Positions 1-8,330 of a DNA stretch of 64,000 nt are shown one piece after another (positions within the stretch are counted from its first letter, which is position 1; the number at the start of each line of letters is the position of its first letter). Below the pieces are notes generated by a model. It saw only the letters and a list, made by a program, of their open reading frames with translations, did not search any database and was not told the origin of the DNA. The position numbers and the translations under genes were made by a program. The DNA is from Chryseobacterium cucumeris (GTDB lineage: Bacteria > Bacteroidota > Bacteroidia > Flavobacteriales > Weeksellaceae): positions 1 to 64,000 of the forward strand of contig NZ_LUVZ01000044.1 in the NCBI RefSeq assembly GCF_001593385.1. The letters run 5' to 3'.

Positions 1-21
1 AGTATTCTTCATTAAAATGCT

Positions 22-50
22 TCGACTCCGCTCAGCATGACAATGCTAAT
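22..50. repeat. Dispersed repeat of the TCATGCTGAGCG type
   Basis: Read on the minus strand this is TTGTCATGCTGAGCGGAGTC followed by GAAGCATTT, a motif known as a scattered intergenic repeat in many Bacteroidota. A diverged relative lies at about 14976-15026. Function unknown. Confidence 0.45.
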
Positions 51-323
51 ACTAAAGGCTAAAAAAAATGTAGATATTATCCTGTTATCTTACATCCTTT
101 AAACCTCTAATAAATAAGTCTGGATTCTTGAGGAATGAAATAATTGGAATAAACGTGCATCCTTACACTTGCAATTCTGGGATCTAATCGCTGTACCTCG
201 TACCCCGGAAATTAGGAACTCTATCTTTTAAGGCCGTAAATCGCTTATTGTGGTTGAAAGCTGATTCAAGTATATAAACGAGATTTAATCCCTCAGAATT
301 CACCTTATTTTAAGTCAAAAGAA

Positions 324-354
324 ATAAAAAAACCGCTTCTCTAAAGAAACGGTT
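324..354 (-). terminator. Rho-independent terminator of the pilin-like operon
   Basis: On the minus strand AACCGTTTC, a short loop and GAAGCGGTT form a stem followed by a T run (A run at 324-330 on the plus strand). It lies 45 bases after the last gene of the operon. Confidence 0.75.
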
Positions 355-399
355 CTTATGGGTTACATTTTGATTGTAATCTAGCTTACCAATGATGAC

Positions 400-969
400 T
401 TAGTTTGCTGCTATCGTAAAGACGATTTGTGTGCTATAAGATGCTGCAGGAATAGTCACAGAAACACCTCCTATTTGGAGCTGAACACTAATGGCTGAGT
501 AATCTACACTATTATTGACACCCAATAATCCACTAAAGGTTATTGTTGATAATGTGACGGCGCCAGCCTGTGGAATTTCTATAAAATTTGCACTACCTCC
601 ATTGATAGAAGCGGTACAAAGGACACAAAGACCATTGATTATTGCTGTTCCTCCACTTCTTTTTGCGGACAGTTTCAGGGAACTGTTCCAGGAAGTCGGG
701 TTAAGTTGCATGGTTATTTTGGCTCCGGAGGCTGAAAGAAGATTAAGAAAAGATCCTGGTAAATGACCAGATATTGTTAATTGTGCAGGGTTCTCATAAG
801 TTCCGATATAATTACTTCCTGCCTCAGTAATGGTAGGTACACTCACAGTCCAGTTAGTTCCGGCAATACTTATGGTTTGCCCTTCAAGATAGCTTCCCAT
901 TATTAAAGCAATAATGTAAAGAGATCTTTTTAAGAACTGTTCTTTGAGAAAGAGACTTTTCATTTTCAT
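400..969 (-). CDS. Secreted small subunit, third pilin-like or tip protein of a chaperone-usher-like operon
   Basis: A 189-aa protein beginning MKMKSLFLKEQFLKRS, followed by a hydrophobic stretch ending near GQT that reads as a signal peptide. The open frame continues upstream into the preceding gene. I chose the ATG at 969 because it directly follows that gene's stop at 971 and gives the signal peptide; the ATG at 963 is equally possible. The mature part is rich in Ser, Thr, Gly, Ile and Val with alternating beta-strand patterns and only two cysteines, close together (CVLC). Its last strand (QIVFTIAAN) resembles the ends of the two other small proteins of the operon (VTYTISDN, ITYTITE). It is last in the operon, where adhesin or tip subunits often sit. 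The function is inferred; no family is recognised. Confidence 0.7.
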   Translation of the reverse strand: MKMKSLFLKEQFLKRSLYIIALIMGSYLEGQTISIAGTNWTVSVPTITEAGSNYIGTYENPAQLTISGHLPGSFLNLLSASGAKITMQLNPTSWNSSLKLSAKRSGGTAIINGLCVLCTASINGGSANFIEIPQAGAVTLSTITFSGLLGVNNSVDYSAISVQLQIGGVSVTIPAASYSTQIVFTIAAN

Positions 970-970
970 T

Positions 971-1504
971 TTATTCTGTGATGGTATAAGTGATGACGAT
1001 TGCTGTATTGGCCTGAGCCTGTAAATTGGCATAAGTATTAGTAGCAAGTGAAATGGTAAGAGCATGGCCGTTATTCGCTCCGTTTCCTGTATATGCTCCG
1101 CCAATACCACTAATGATGGTAGTAGGAGTTGTGGTGAGAATTATTTGCCCTGAAGATGTTCCCAATGTTCCGCCGCCAGCTCCTGAAGCCGCCGCCGCCT
1201 GAATTCTTATATTGACACCTGCGATAACTTTATTTACTGAGGCCGTAATCCTTCTGGTAAGACCTCCGGAAGCAATAGCTGAAGTATAGTTGATCCATTT
1301 GGATGTATTGGGAGTAGGTGCTCCAAGAGCATTTCCAGCTTCTGTAGGAGCTGTAAAATTTAACACAATATTGCCTGTAGGCTCAATGTCCATTAAAGTT
1401 ACTACAGGCAATGTAAGACTAACAGTAGTATTTGCGGTCTGGGAATAGATTGGCCCGGATACAACACAAAATGCAATTAATAATAGGGTACGGATCAGAA
1501 TCAT
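971..1504 (-). CDS. Secreted pilin-like subunit, paralogue of the operon's first gene
   Basis: A 177-aa protein with a clear signal peptide (MILIRTLLLIAFCVVSGPIYSQ, cleavage expected after about residue 21). The mature part lacks cysteine and is beta-rich. It shares several blocks with the protein at 5152-5730: DIEP near the N-terminus, FTAPTEAGN, GAG/GTLGTS, IISGIG and AYTGNGANNGH, and a final strand ending VITYTITE. The start ATG overlaps the preceding gene's TGA by four bases (ATGA), so the two are probably translationally coupled. Likely role: structural or adaptor subunit exported to the periplasm and assembled by the barrel protein encoded just upstream. No named family is recognised with confidence; a distant DUF4402- or WxL-like beta-sandwich relation is possible. 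Confidence 0.8.
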   Translation of the reverse strand: MILIRTLLLIAFCVVSGPIYSQTANTTVSLTLPVVTLMDIEPTGNIVLNFTAPTEAGNALGAPTPNTSKWINYTSAIASGGLTRRITASVNKVIAGVNIRIQAAAASGAGGGTLGTSSGQIILTTTPTTIISGIGGAYTGNGANNGHALTISLATNTYANLQAQANTAIVITYTITE

Positions 1505-4254
1505 CTCTTCTTTTTTATTTCATTATATCCTACTTTCAAGGATTCCTTTTGATATTTGATCTCTATCTGTTGCTTAACAACATTGATGCTTATTTTTTTT
1601 GTTTCCGAAGGCTTTAAAGTAAACAGAAACTTGTCTGATGAAATTTTATATCGTTTATCAAGCCCGTTACGATAGACTTTAATAGTCCAGTCTCCAGGCC
1701 TAAGATAAGTAAAGTCGAAGTTTTCTCCAATGAGACAGATCTTACGGTAAGTCTGATCATTATTGGTAGCTTCCACAATAATACTTTCTTTTTTCTTTTT
1801 TCCTTTTTCAGATTGTATCTGGTCAAAATCAGGTTGATCTTTTTCTCCTGTCTCTAAGAATTTAACGTGGCCCTGAACATTTGCAGCTGTGGTTAATCCA
1901 AAGTTAAAAGTGTTTTCCTTATTGATCAATGAAAGAGCAGCAGGAAACGTTTGAGTCGGAATATCATTGATTTCCGTAGTGGAGCGGTCAATTTCAAGAA
2001 AATAATTCCCTGGGATAACGTTTTTAAATATATAATTTCCTTCCTTATCCGTAATGGATAGATAACTTCCAAGCATTAATCTTATGCCTTCAGTCTTTTT
2101 TATACCCAGGTTACCAACATTTCCAGACAATGAAATATATTCGGCAGTTTTCTGTACAGGAATATTGGGACGCCATGTATAACGCATGGAGAATATAAAA
2201 TCTTTATCTCCGATTTCTCCTCTTTGCAATGAATATCTTCCGGAAAGATCAAGTTCATTTCCGGGAAATAACTGCTGGTGAAATAGAAGTTCAAACAGAT
2301 TTCTGTCTTTAAAATACTCCTCAGGCATATAATTATTCTGATAAAATATACTTAAGCTGGTCTTATCAGAAAATCGACTAAAGATTCTGGCTCCATAATA
2401 GATATTTCTCTGATTTTTAAGCTGATATCTTGAGCTGATGGCATAACTTCCGAAGATGTTAAAAGATGTTCTGAGCTTTTGAAATGACAGATTTGCGGAA
2501 TAAAAGCTTGAATTGCCACTGAATCCCGTCAGATAATTATCTGTTTTTCCAAATTGTCCATCCACATTTACCTGAAATACCCCAATCTGCTGATTAATAC
2601 TTACTTTAAAGTAACGTTCATAATAATCAAACTGTTTAGGTTCTAAACGGTCTTTATAGGTTTGATATCCATTATTAAGGATAATGAAACCACTCGGTAT
2701 ATATTTGTACTGTATACCATATTGAAAATACTTTCTATAGGGTGCTGCCAGGAGCAGTGTATCTCTTTGGAAATTTTTGGCATCCTGCATATAATTGGCA
2801 AAGAAACTTATTTTCTTTGTGAGATTGTAGGAAATATTACCATTAAAAGTATTTGTATTGGTAAAATATCCTCCGAAATCAGGACTGGCTTTCATGTACA
2901 TGAAATTTCCATTCAACTTTTTAAAAACGGCCTCAGCCTGTAGTAAATAAGCTGTTCCATCTGTTTTTTGTGTAGTACTGTATGCCAATTCTCCAGAAAA
3001 AGTTATATTGTTTGAAACCTTAAATTTTCCCTTGGCGTAAGGTAAATGAGCATTAGAATCAAGTCTTACTTCACTATATCTGATTTCTTCTTTTCTTGGA
3101 GTTTTGTAAAGGTATCCTACAGAAATTTCGGACTCTTTTCGGATTTTAAAGGCTGAATAGAAATTGAATTCATCTTTAATATCTCTGAAAAATCTCGGAT
3201 GGTTATAGAATCCACCGAAGCTCACTTTATCAAAGTTATACCGGATTTCTGCCCCGCGACCATATCTTGCAAATTCTGTAAGATAGGATGAAGAGTAGGT
3301 TTTATCACCTAAATGAATAGAAAGATTGTTTCGTTTATAATTCACAAAATATTCTTCATATTGAGTAAATGTATTGAGTTCTACAGGATTGTGAGTAACC
3401 GCCCTAAACTCAATCTGATTCTTATTGTCTTTGTCAAGTGCTCCTTTACCATAGATTTCTCCCTGAAAACCATCATTATACACTCCCATATTCTGCATGC
3501 CAATAAAAGATAATGAGAAAGCAACAGGAAGCCTGTGATAAATATCTTTCTCAGAAGGTTTTGCTGATATCACCTGAGTACTCACATAGACATCCTGATT
3601 TTCTTTGGGATTACCCTTTGAGTGCACCGAAAGGTTTAGGTTTTGAAATTCATTTTGAGCGAGTTCAGGATTTGTTACTTTATGAATAGTAATTGTTTTG
3701 GACTCATTAGGCTCCAGTACCAGTGATGTTTCATTATCGACAATAGCATTTTTACTTTCGAGAACAATACTTTCTGTTACATTACCATTATTTTTTAAAA
3801 GAAAAGAGGCACGGATTGTTTCTCCTGCTCTTACAAATTCAGGTGTATTTAAAGCGGTAACTAAAAGATTCCTGTGTCCGGAAACAATGATTTTTGAATT
3901 TTTTGTAAAAGATATTCCGTTATGGCGATCAGTTACATTCATTATCACGGAATAAATACCCTGTCCTGTTTCTGTTCCCACCCGTAAAGGAACAAGATAT
4001 ACAGAGGTTTCATGAGGAAGAATCTGAAATTCTCCTTTTGCTAAAATAGGATTAATAGAGGAACTTGATGTGGTAATTGAAATATCATAGGTCTTGGCTT
4101 CATCCGAATTGTTTTCTAAAGTGAAGGGAATAGAAGTAGACATTCCCGGCATTAAACTATCTTTTTTACTGATCAATCTATTGGATTGCTCTTGAGAAAA
4201 AATAAATACCGGGAATAATGATATGATAATAAATAAAGTCCAAGTTCTACTCAT
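1501..4254 (-). CDS. Large outer-membrane barrel protein with Ig-like ends, usher-like
   Basis: A 917-aa protein. Residues 1-20 form a signal peptide (ending VFIFSQ). Residues about 25-235 read as two Ig-like domains with NEW3/COG1470-type phrases (IPFTLENNSDEAKTY; ASFLLKNNGNVTESI). Residues about 240-715 are dense in alternating aromatic beta strands, as in an outer-membrane barrel. Residues about 720-790 contain a carboxypeptidase-regulatory-like unit (ITDKEGNYIFKNVIPGNYFL), followed by a charged linker and another Ig-like end. Size, position after a chaperone-like gene and pairing with small secreted subunits resemble fimbrial ushers, whose C-termini also carry Ig-like plugs. No diagnostic usher motif was seen. 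It overlaps the gene before it by 8 bases and the gene after it by 4. It may be an usher analogue, or an unrelated assembly or anchoring barrel. Confidence 0.75.
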   Translation of the reverse strand: MSRTWTLFIIISLFPVFIFSQEQSNRLISKKDSLMPGMSTSIPFTLENNSDEAKTYDISITTSSSSINPILAKGEFQILPHETSVYLVPLRVGTETGQGIYSVIMNVTDRHNGISFTKNSKIIVSGHRNLLVTALNTPEFVRAGETIRASFLLKNNGNVTESIVLESKNAIVDNETSLVLEPNESKTITIHKVTNPELAQNEFQNLNLSVHSKGNPKENQDVYVSTQVISAKPSEKDIYHRLPVAFSLSFIGMQNMGVYNDGFQGEIYGKGALDKDNKNQIEFRAVTHNPVELNTFTQYEEYFVNYKRNNLSIHLGDKTYSSSYLTEFARYGRGAEIRYNFDKVSFGGFYNHPRFFRDIKDEFNFYSAFKIRKESEISVGYLYKTPRKEEIRYSEVRLDSNAHLPYAKGKFKVSNNITFSGELAYSTTQKTDGTAYLLQAEAVFKKLNGNFMYMKASPDFGGYFTNTNTFNGNISYNLTKKISFFANYMQDAKNFQRDTLLLAAPYRKYFQYGIQYKYIPSGFIILNNGYQTYKDRLEPKQFDYYERYFKVSINQQIGVFQVNVDGQFGKTDNYLTGFSGNSSFYSANLSFQKLRTSFNIFGSYAISSRYQLKNQRNIYYGARIFSRFSDKTSLSIFYQNNYMPEEYFKDRNLFELLFHQQLFPGNELDLSGRYSLQRGEIGDKDFIFSMRYTWRPNIPVQKTAEYISLSGNVGNLGIKKTEGIRLMLGSYLSITDKEGNYIFKNVIPGNYFLEIDRSTTEINDIPTQTFPAALSLINKENTFNFGLTTAANVQGHVKFLETGEKDQPDFDQIQSEKGKKKKESIIVEATNNDQTYRKICLIGENFDFTYLRPGDWTIKVYRNGLDKRYKISSDKFLFTLKPSETKKISINVVKQQIEIKYQKESLKVGYNEIKKKR

Positions 4255-5047
4255 TTTTTACTTCTAATTCCACATTGAGTGCAAAAGCATTCTCTTCTTC
4301 ATCGGCAGCTATGATAGCAGCTTTATATTTGTCTGGTGGTACTTTACTAATGTCAATGTAAAATGTTTTGGAGGTGTTGGGTAACAGCCCCATCGTTAAA
4401 CTTGAATAAGTTCCCACCTTCTCACCCGTTTTTCGGTTATAGATTTCTATGGAAGCAGTCGGTTTACAGTAAAGATTACCATTATTGGCTATTGCTATCT
4501 TTGCCGTTTGTTTTCCTTCCTGTTTTTCCACCTTGATACTTTCAAACTTAAGATCCGGTTTTGCTTTTTCTGTTTCAAAATCTGTAATGACCTGAATGGC
4601 ATATCGTATAATAGAAGTGATGCTGACTCCTGGTTTACTGTCACTGGGTTTTATATCTTCTACCGGTTCTACAATGATCACACTCCAATAGCTTCCCGGA
4701 TCCATTGCCTGATTGGGAATGGTTATTTCATAGAAGATCTCAGTCTTTTCTTTACCTTTAAGGGTAACAAGATTAGTGTTGAGTTTCAGCCACTCTCCGT
4801 TACTTCGTTTATTGGTACGTAATGCTGTATAATTGATCGTTCCGTCCGCATGGTAGGTATAATCCTGTAAAAATATTTTTACGCTTTGAGGATTGCTGCC
4901 CGTGTTTTCAATGGCAACTTTTCCCTTATAAACCTTTCCGTTTTCTATTTTGTAAGAATGCGTAAGTCCGTTGAGAATCACAATACCGGCATGTAAAAAG
5001 CTGAACTGCAAAATCAGGGTGATCAAAAGAAGGATACGCTTTATCAT
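4247..5047 (-). CDS. Periplasmic two-domain Ig-like protein, chaperone- or DUF916-like
   Basis: A 266-aa protein with a signal peptide (LLLITLILQFSFLHAG). The N-terminal domain (about 22-135) has the flow of a PapD-type or DUF916-type beta sandwich: GKVAIENTGSNPQSVKIFL, then KTEIFYEITIPNQAMDPGSYW before VIIVEP. The second domain (about 150-266) is another Ig-like unit (AKIAIANNGNLYCKP and LPNTSKTFYIDISKVPPDKY). Fimbrial chaperones have about 230 residues in two such domains, and Gram-positive WxL-interacting proteins combine DUF916 with DUF3324. It lies between the first pilin-like gene and the barrel gene, the usual chaperone position. Role inferred: holding subunits in the periplasm for the barrel protein. 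The 104-base gap before it separates it from the pilin gene. Confidence 0.75.
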   Translation of the reverse strand: MIKRILLLITLILQFSFLHAGIVILNGLTHSYKIENGKVYKGKVAIENTGSNPQSVKIFLQDYTYHADGTINYTALRTNKRSNGEWLKLNTNLVTLKGKEKTEIFYEITIPNQAMDPGSYWSVIIVEPVEDIKPSDSKPGVSITSIIRYAIQVITDFETEKAKPDLKFESIKVEKQEGKQTAKIAIANNGNLYCKPTASIEIYNRKTGEKVGTYSSLTMGLLPNTSKTFYIDISKVPPDKYKAAIIAADEEENAFALNVELEVKNE

Positions 5048-5129
5048 TGTGTAAAGTTTGAAGTTAAATCATGAATAATACAAAACCAGGAAGAAACTGG
5101 ATACTAATTTCTTCTTGTTTTTGAAACGT

Positions 5130-5154
5130 AAAATAGAATTTTAATTAAATTCTA
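5130..5154 (-). terminator. AT-rich hairpin over the stop codon of the first pilin-like gene, possible attenuator
   Basis: On the minus strand TAGAATTT, five loop bases and AAATTCTA are followed by TTTTACG. The first three bases of the stem are the stop codon of the gene. A weak stem here could reduce read-through into the downstream genes, as between major pilin and assembly genes in fimbrial operons. The stem is only A/T-rich, so it may be incidental. Confidence 0.3.
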
Positions 5155-5730
5155 ATTGTCTGATATTGTATAAGTAACGGTAGCAGCAACAGTAGCTGTA
5201 GCCTGTAAATCTGCATACGCGGCTACCCCTCCAGGACCACTTCCTGCAGCGAGTGCATAGGTAAGATTATGACCGTTATTAGCTCCATTTCCTGTATAAG
5301 CACTTCCAATACCAGAAATAATTGTCTGGTCAGTACCAGTTAATGTAAGCAGTCCTGCGGAAGTTCCCAATGTGCCTGCTCCTGCTCCGGTGGCCGCCGC
5401 CGCCGTTACATTAAGATCTACTCCAGGAATGATAGCATTCATTTTTACGCTTACGTTACGGGTAGGATCTGCCACAGATTTAATAGAAGAATAATTAAGC
5501 CACAACGTAGTGTTGGCCGCAGAGGGAAGAATAGGATTTCCTGCTTCAGTAGGAGCTGTAAATCCAAGAGTAATGTTTTTGGTTGCTGCTGGTTCAATAT
5601 CGACCAATGCGACTTCGGGAATAGAAATGGTAACCGTATGGTTATCTGTAGCGAGATCTTGGGCACTAAGATTCCCGGATAGAGCAAACGCAAATAAAGA
5701 CGCTGCAATAGTTAAATTTAGTTTTTTCAT
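5152..5730 (-). CDS. Secreted pilin-like subunit, first gene of the operon
   Basis: A 192-aa protein with a textbook signal peptide (MKKLNLTIAASLFAFALSG, cleavage after NLSAQ). The frame is open 13 codons further upstream, but the ATG at 5730 is preferred because it gives the signal peptide. The mature protein has no cysteine, is rich in Ala, Thr, Gly and Asn, and shares with the 971-1504 protein the blocks DIEP, GFTAPTEAGN, GAGTLGTSAG, TIISGIG and YTGNGANNGH, and a C-terminal strand (VTYTISDN). It is probably the main structural subunit, being promoter-proximal and followed by a possible attenuator hairpin. Family not recognised; secretion is well supported and the pilin role is inferred from context. 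Confidence 0.8.
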   Translation of the reverse strand: MKKLNLTIAASLFAFALSGNLSAQDLATDNHTVTISIPEVALVDIEPAATKNITLGFTAPTEAGNPILPSAANTTLWLNYSSIKSVADPTRNVSVKMNAIIPGVDLNVTAAAATGAGAGTLGTSAGLLTLTGTDQTIISGIGSAYTGNGANNGHNLTYALAAGSGPGGVAAYADLQATATVAATVTYTISDN

Positions 5731-5850
5731 GACACTGTTAATTAGTAAAGTGAAGATAACAAAATTCAATATGTTTTAAAAAAAATATACCACATATTTT
5801 TTATAATTGCTTATTTCTCATATGTAATGCATTATAAGATGAAATAACTC

Positions 5851-5884
5851 AAAAAAAATACTGCACAATTTTGTGCAGTATTTT
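5851..5884 (-). terminator. Terminator of the phospholipase C gene
   Basis: AATACTGCACAA and TTGTGCAGTATT pair around a short loop. On the minus strand an eight-base T run follows. The hairpin is nearly symmetric and sits 19 bases past the stop codon. Confidence 0.8.
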
Positions 5885-5902
5885 ATGAATATATAGGCGT
5901 TT

Positions 5903-8248
5903 TTAAGCCCAATGCGGGTCAGAAACGGAAACTTTTCCGGTTTCTATTCTTCCGGCAAAGTGCCACAGATGATCGTTTAATTTTAGCTGCAAATCATACC
6001 AGCCTTTGTATTTATCAAGGTCAATAATGATTTTTTCTTCCATTTTTTGTACAGAAATTGTTCTTTCGCTTCTTGTATAAAGATCTTCCAGACTGATGGA
6101 AAAATTTTTCTTTTTGTGATTTTTGATAATTAATTCAATCTGATTTTTTGAGGTCATATTCGTCAAGATCACCTCTGTTTCTGCAGTTTTATTTCCCTTA
6201 AATTTCCTGAAAAAGCCATTGGGACCGAAAACTTCATAATCATAAGCTCCCGGCTGCACAGTATGGGATAGCGTTTGCTTTTCATATAAAGCATATGAAA
6301 AATGATAATTATTATTGTCGAATTGAGTTCTGTCATATACCAAAAGCGGAACCCCATTATCTTTCAGGTTAGTCATTTTTATATGGTCTCCTTCCAGATT
6401 TACATGGAAATGATAAGGCAATGGGTTGGAAGGTTTCAGTCCTTTTTCCTGAATGTCAAGCAGGCTATCTTTAAGTTCATCTTCAGAATACCATTTCAAA
6501 TTAGGGACAGGTTTATTTTTAGCTGCGTTGATGGTTTTAGCATAATCCTTCTGATTCAGATAATCCATTTTCGGAACTTTCACGCTGGAAGAATTGAAAG
6601 CGGAAGTAAGATCTCCACATATCGCTCTTCTCCAGTCACTGATATTTTCTACACGGACATCCTTTTTGAATTTCTTCATAATGAATTTTTCCAAAAACTG
6701 CAGGACAGACGTGTGATCCGATACTTCAGAATTGACAAAACCTCCTTTCGTCCAGGGAGAAGCGATGATCATAGGGACTCTGTAACCCAATCCGACAGTT
6801 CCTTCTACTTTTTCATAGCTTTTTAAAGAAGGAGAGCTCATATATTCCTGAGTTTTATCCACATATTCTACCCCTTCTTTTCCGTTCATATCTACGGGCT
6901 GGCTTGGATTCACTGGTGGGGCAAAAGGCAATACGTGATCAAAATACCCGTCATTCTCATCATAATTGATGATAAATATGGTTTTCTTCCAGGTTTCAGG
7001 ATCTTTGGTCAGAATATTCAGAACTTCAGAAATATACCAGGCTCCGTACCATGGTGAACCCGGATGATCAGAAAAATGTTCCGGAGCTACCAGCCATGAA
7101 ACCAACGGAAGCTTTTTCTCTTCCACATCTTTACGGAACTGAAATAATACATCACCTTCCGGAACAACAAGCCTTTCTCCGTTTTCATCCTTTCCAATTT
7201 CCAGTTTCCAGTAATCAGGATCGTTGGAATTAGTGGTAAAGGCTTTTTCATGAAGATTTTTTTCTTCTTTTGAAAGTTTGGAATAATTGTCAGGGTGGTA
7301 TTTCACCTGATCTTCCTGAACTTCAGCCAGCATGGCTTCCAGTCTTTCTTTCTGATTAGGATTTTTTTCAATCTCCTTCTTCAGATAGGCGATGATATTG
7401 GGAATATTCTGATAATATCCTTTTGAAAATTTAACGTTGAATTTTGAAAACCACTCAATCGGGTTATCTGTAAAATTACTCAGCCAGGCTTCCTGTTCTC
7501 CGGACATTCCTTTTGGAAGACTGATTTCATTCTGATAAATTCTCCACGAAACATTTTGCTGCTCTAATATTTCCGGGAAACTTTTCCATTTTGCCTGCCT
7601 CGCTTTATCATAATCAATATTTTCATTGACAACATTGGCTTTTACCTTTCCATTTTGCTGTTCTCTCAATGTTCCGGACCAAAGAAACAGCCTGTTGGGA
7701 GTAGTTCCGGTAAGCGATGAGCAGAAATACTGATCGAATATGGTGAAGGCATCTGCCAGCTGATAATAAAACGGAAGGTCTTCGCGGTTGTAATATCCTA
7801 ACGTAAGCGGAATATTTTTATAATCTTTATTTCCTGAAGCTTTCGCCTGAAGCCATTGGTCAAATTTACCTTTGTTCAAAGCTTTCTGCTGATCTGCCCA
7901 TGAGTGTGGCAGTGAGCTCATCCAGGTAGATTTTGTATTTCTTAAATCCAGACGGGCAGGAGAGGCATATTTTCCTTCGTCACTTTTTTGAAAGAAAACA
8001 GAATGGCCGTCCTGTTTTATAAAAGCTCTTTTATCCAAAAAACCTCTTACTCCTTTAAGAGCACCAAAAGCATGGTCAAATGAACGGTTTTCCTGCATCA
8101 GGATGACAACATGCTCTGCATCATAAAATGTAGACTGGGCAGCCGGATCAATGGCTAAAGCTTTTAAAATGGAAGGATGTAAAACATTTGAGGTTCCTAA
8201 TCCTGCTAATAAAAGACTTGATTTCTCTAAAAATTCTCTTCTGTTCAT
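5903..8248 (-). CDS. Phosphocholine-specific phospholipase C family protein
   Basis: A 781-aa exported enzyme of the non-haemolytic/phosphocholine-specific phospholipase C family (arsenite-resistant phosphoesterase fold), expected to hydrolyse phosphatidylcholine or similar lipids to diacylglycerol and phosphorylated headgroup. The N-terminus MNRREFLEKSSLLLAG is a twin-arginine-type signal. The catalytic half begins with VVILMQENRSFDH and contains SSLTGTTPNRLFLWSG, a segment with EHFSDHPG and NYDENDGYFDH, all typical of the family. The last 200 residues contain two small beta domains of the PLipase_C_C type. Length matches the family. The frame can be read from a TTG at 8254, but the ATG at 8248 leaves the RR motif intact and is preferred. 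It lies downstream of a SusC/SusD pair, separated by a terminator. Confidence 0.92.
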   Translation of the reverse strand: MNRREFLEKSSLLLAGLGTSNVLHPSILKALAIDPAAQSTFYDAEHVVILMQENRSFDHAFGALKGVRGFLDKRAFIKQDGHSVFFQKSDEGKYASPARLDLRNTKSTWMSSLPHSWADQQKALNKGKFDQWLQAKASGNKDYKNIPLTLGYYNREDLPFYYQLADAFTIFDQYFCSSLTGTTPNRLFLWSGTLREQQNGKVKANVVNENIDYDKARQAKWKSFPEILEQQNVSWRIYQNEISLPKGMSGEQEAWLSNFTDNPIEWFSKFNVKFSKGYYQNIPNIIAYLKKEIEKNPNQKERLEAMLAEVQEDQVKYHPDNYSKLSKEEKNLHEKAFTTNSNDPDYWKLEIGKDENGERLVVPEGDVLFQFRKDVEEKKLPLVSWLVAPEHFSDHPGSPWYGAWYISEVLNILTKDPETWKKTIFIINYDENDGYFDHVLPFAPPVNPSQPVDMNGKEGVEYVDKTQEYMSSPSLKSYEKVEGTVGLGYRVPMIIASPWTKGGFVNSEVSDHTSVLQFLEKFIMKKFKKDVRVENISDWRRAICGDLTSAFNSSSVKVPKMDYLNQKDYAKTINAAKNKPVPNLKWYSEDELKDSLLDIQEKGLKPSNPLPYHFHVNLEGDHIKMTNLKDNGVPLLVYDRTQFDNNNYHFSYALYEKQTLSHTVQPGAYDYEVFGPNGFFRKFKGNKTAETEVILTNMTSKNQIELIIKNHKKKNFSISLEDLYTRSERTISVQKMEEKIIIDLDKYKGWYDLQLKLNDHLWHFAGRIETGKVSVSDPHWA

Positions 8249-8264
8249 GTTCAATCGTAATAAG

Positions 8265-8305
8265 AAAGAAACCGCAAGTTAATAGGATTTTCCTGCGGTT
8301 TCTTT
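8265..8305 (-). terminator. Terminator after susD-like gene
   Basis: A perfect 12-bp inverted repeat (AAAGAAACCGCA at 8265-8276 and TGCGGTTTCTTT at 8294-8305). On the minus strand it comes 25 bases after the SusD stop and is followed by a T-rich run. It separates the SusC/SusD transcript from the phospholipase gene. Confidence 0.75.
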
Positions 8306-8330
8306 GTTTTATATAAAATTAATCAGATTT

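Larger units (their letters stand above)
1..399. other. Non-coding stretch left of the pilin-like operon
   Basis: No convincing reading frame on either strand. It contains the dispersed repeat at 22-50 and the operon terminator at 324-354. The part between (about 60-320) has fairly mixed composition and could be decayed sequence, but I recognise nothing in it. Confidence 0.4.

Noticed and set aside
515..766. Plus-strand open frame of 83 codons
   Set aside because: It lies antisense to the third small subunit gene, has no promoter and no recognisable motif; the minus-strand frame has a signal peptide and an operon context.
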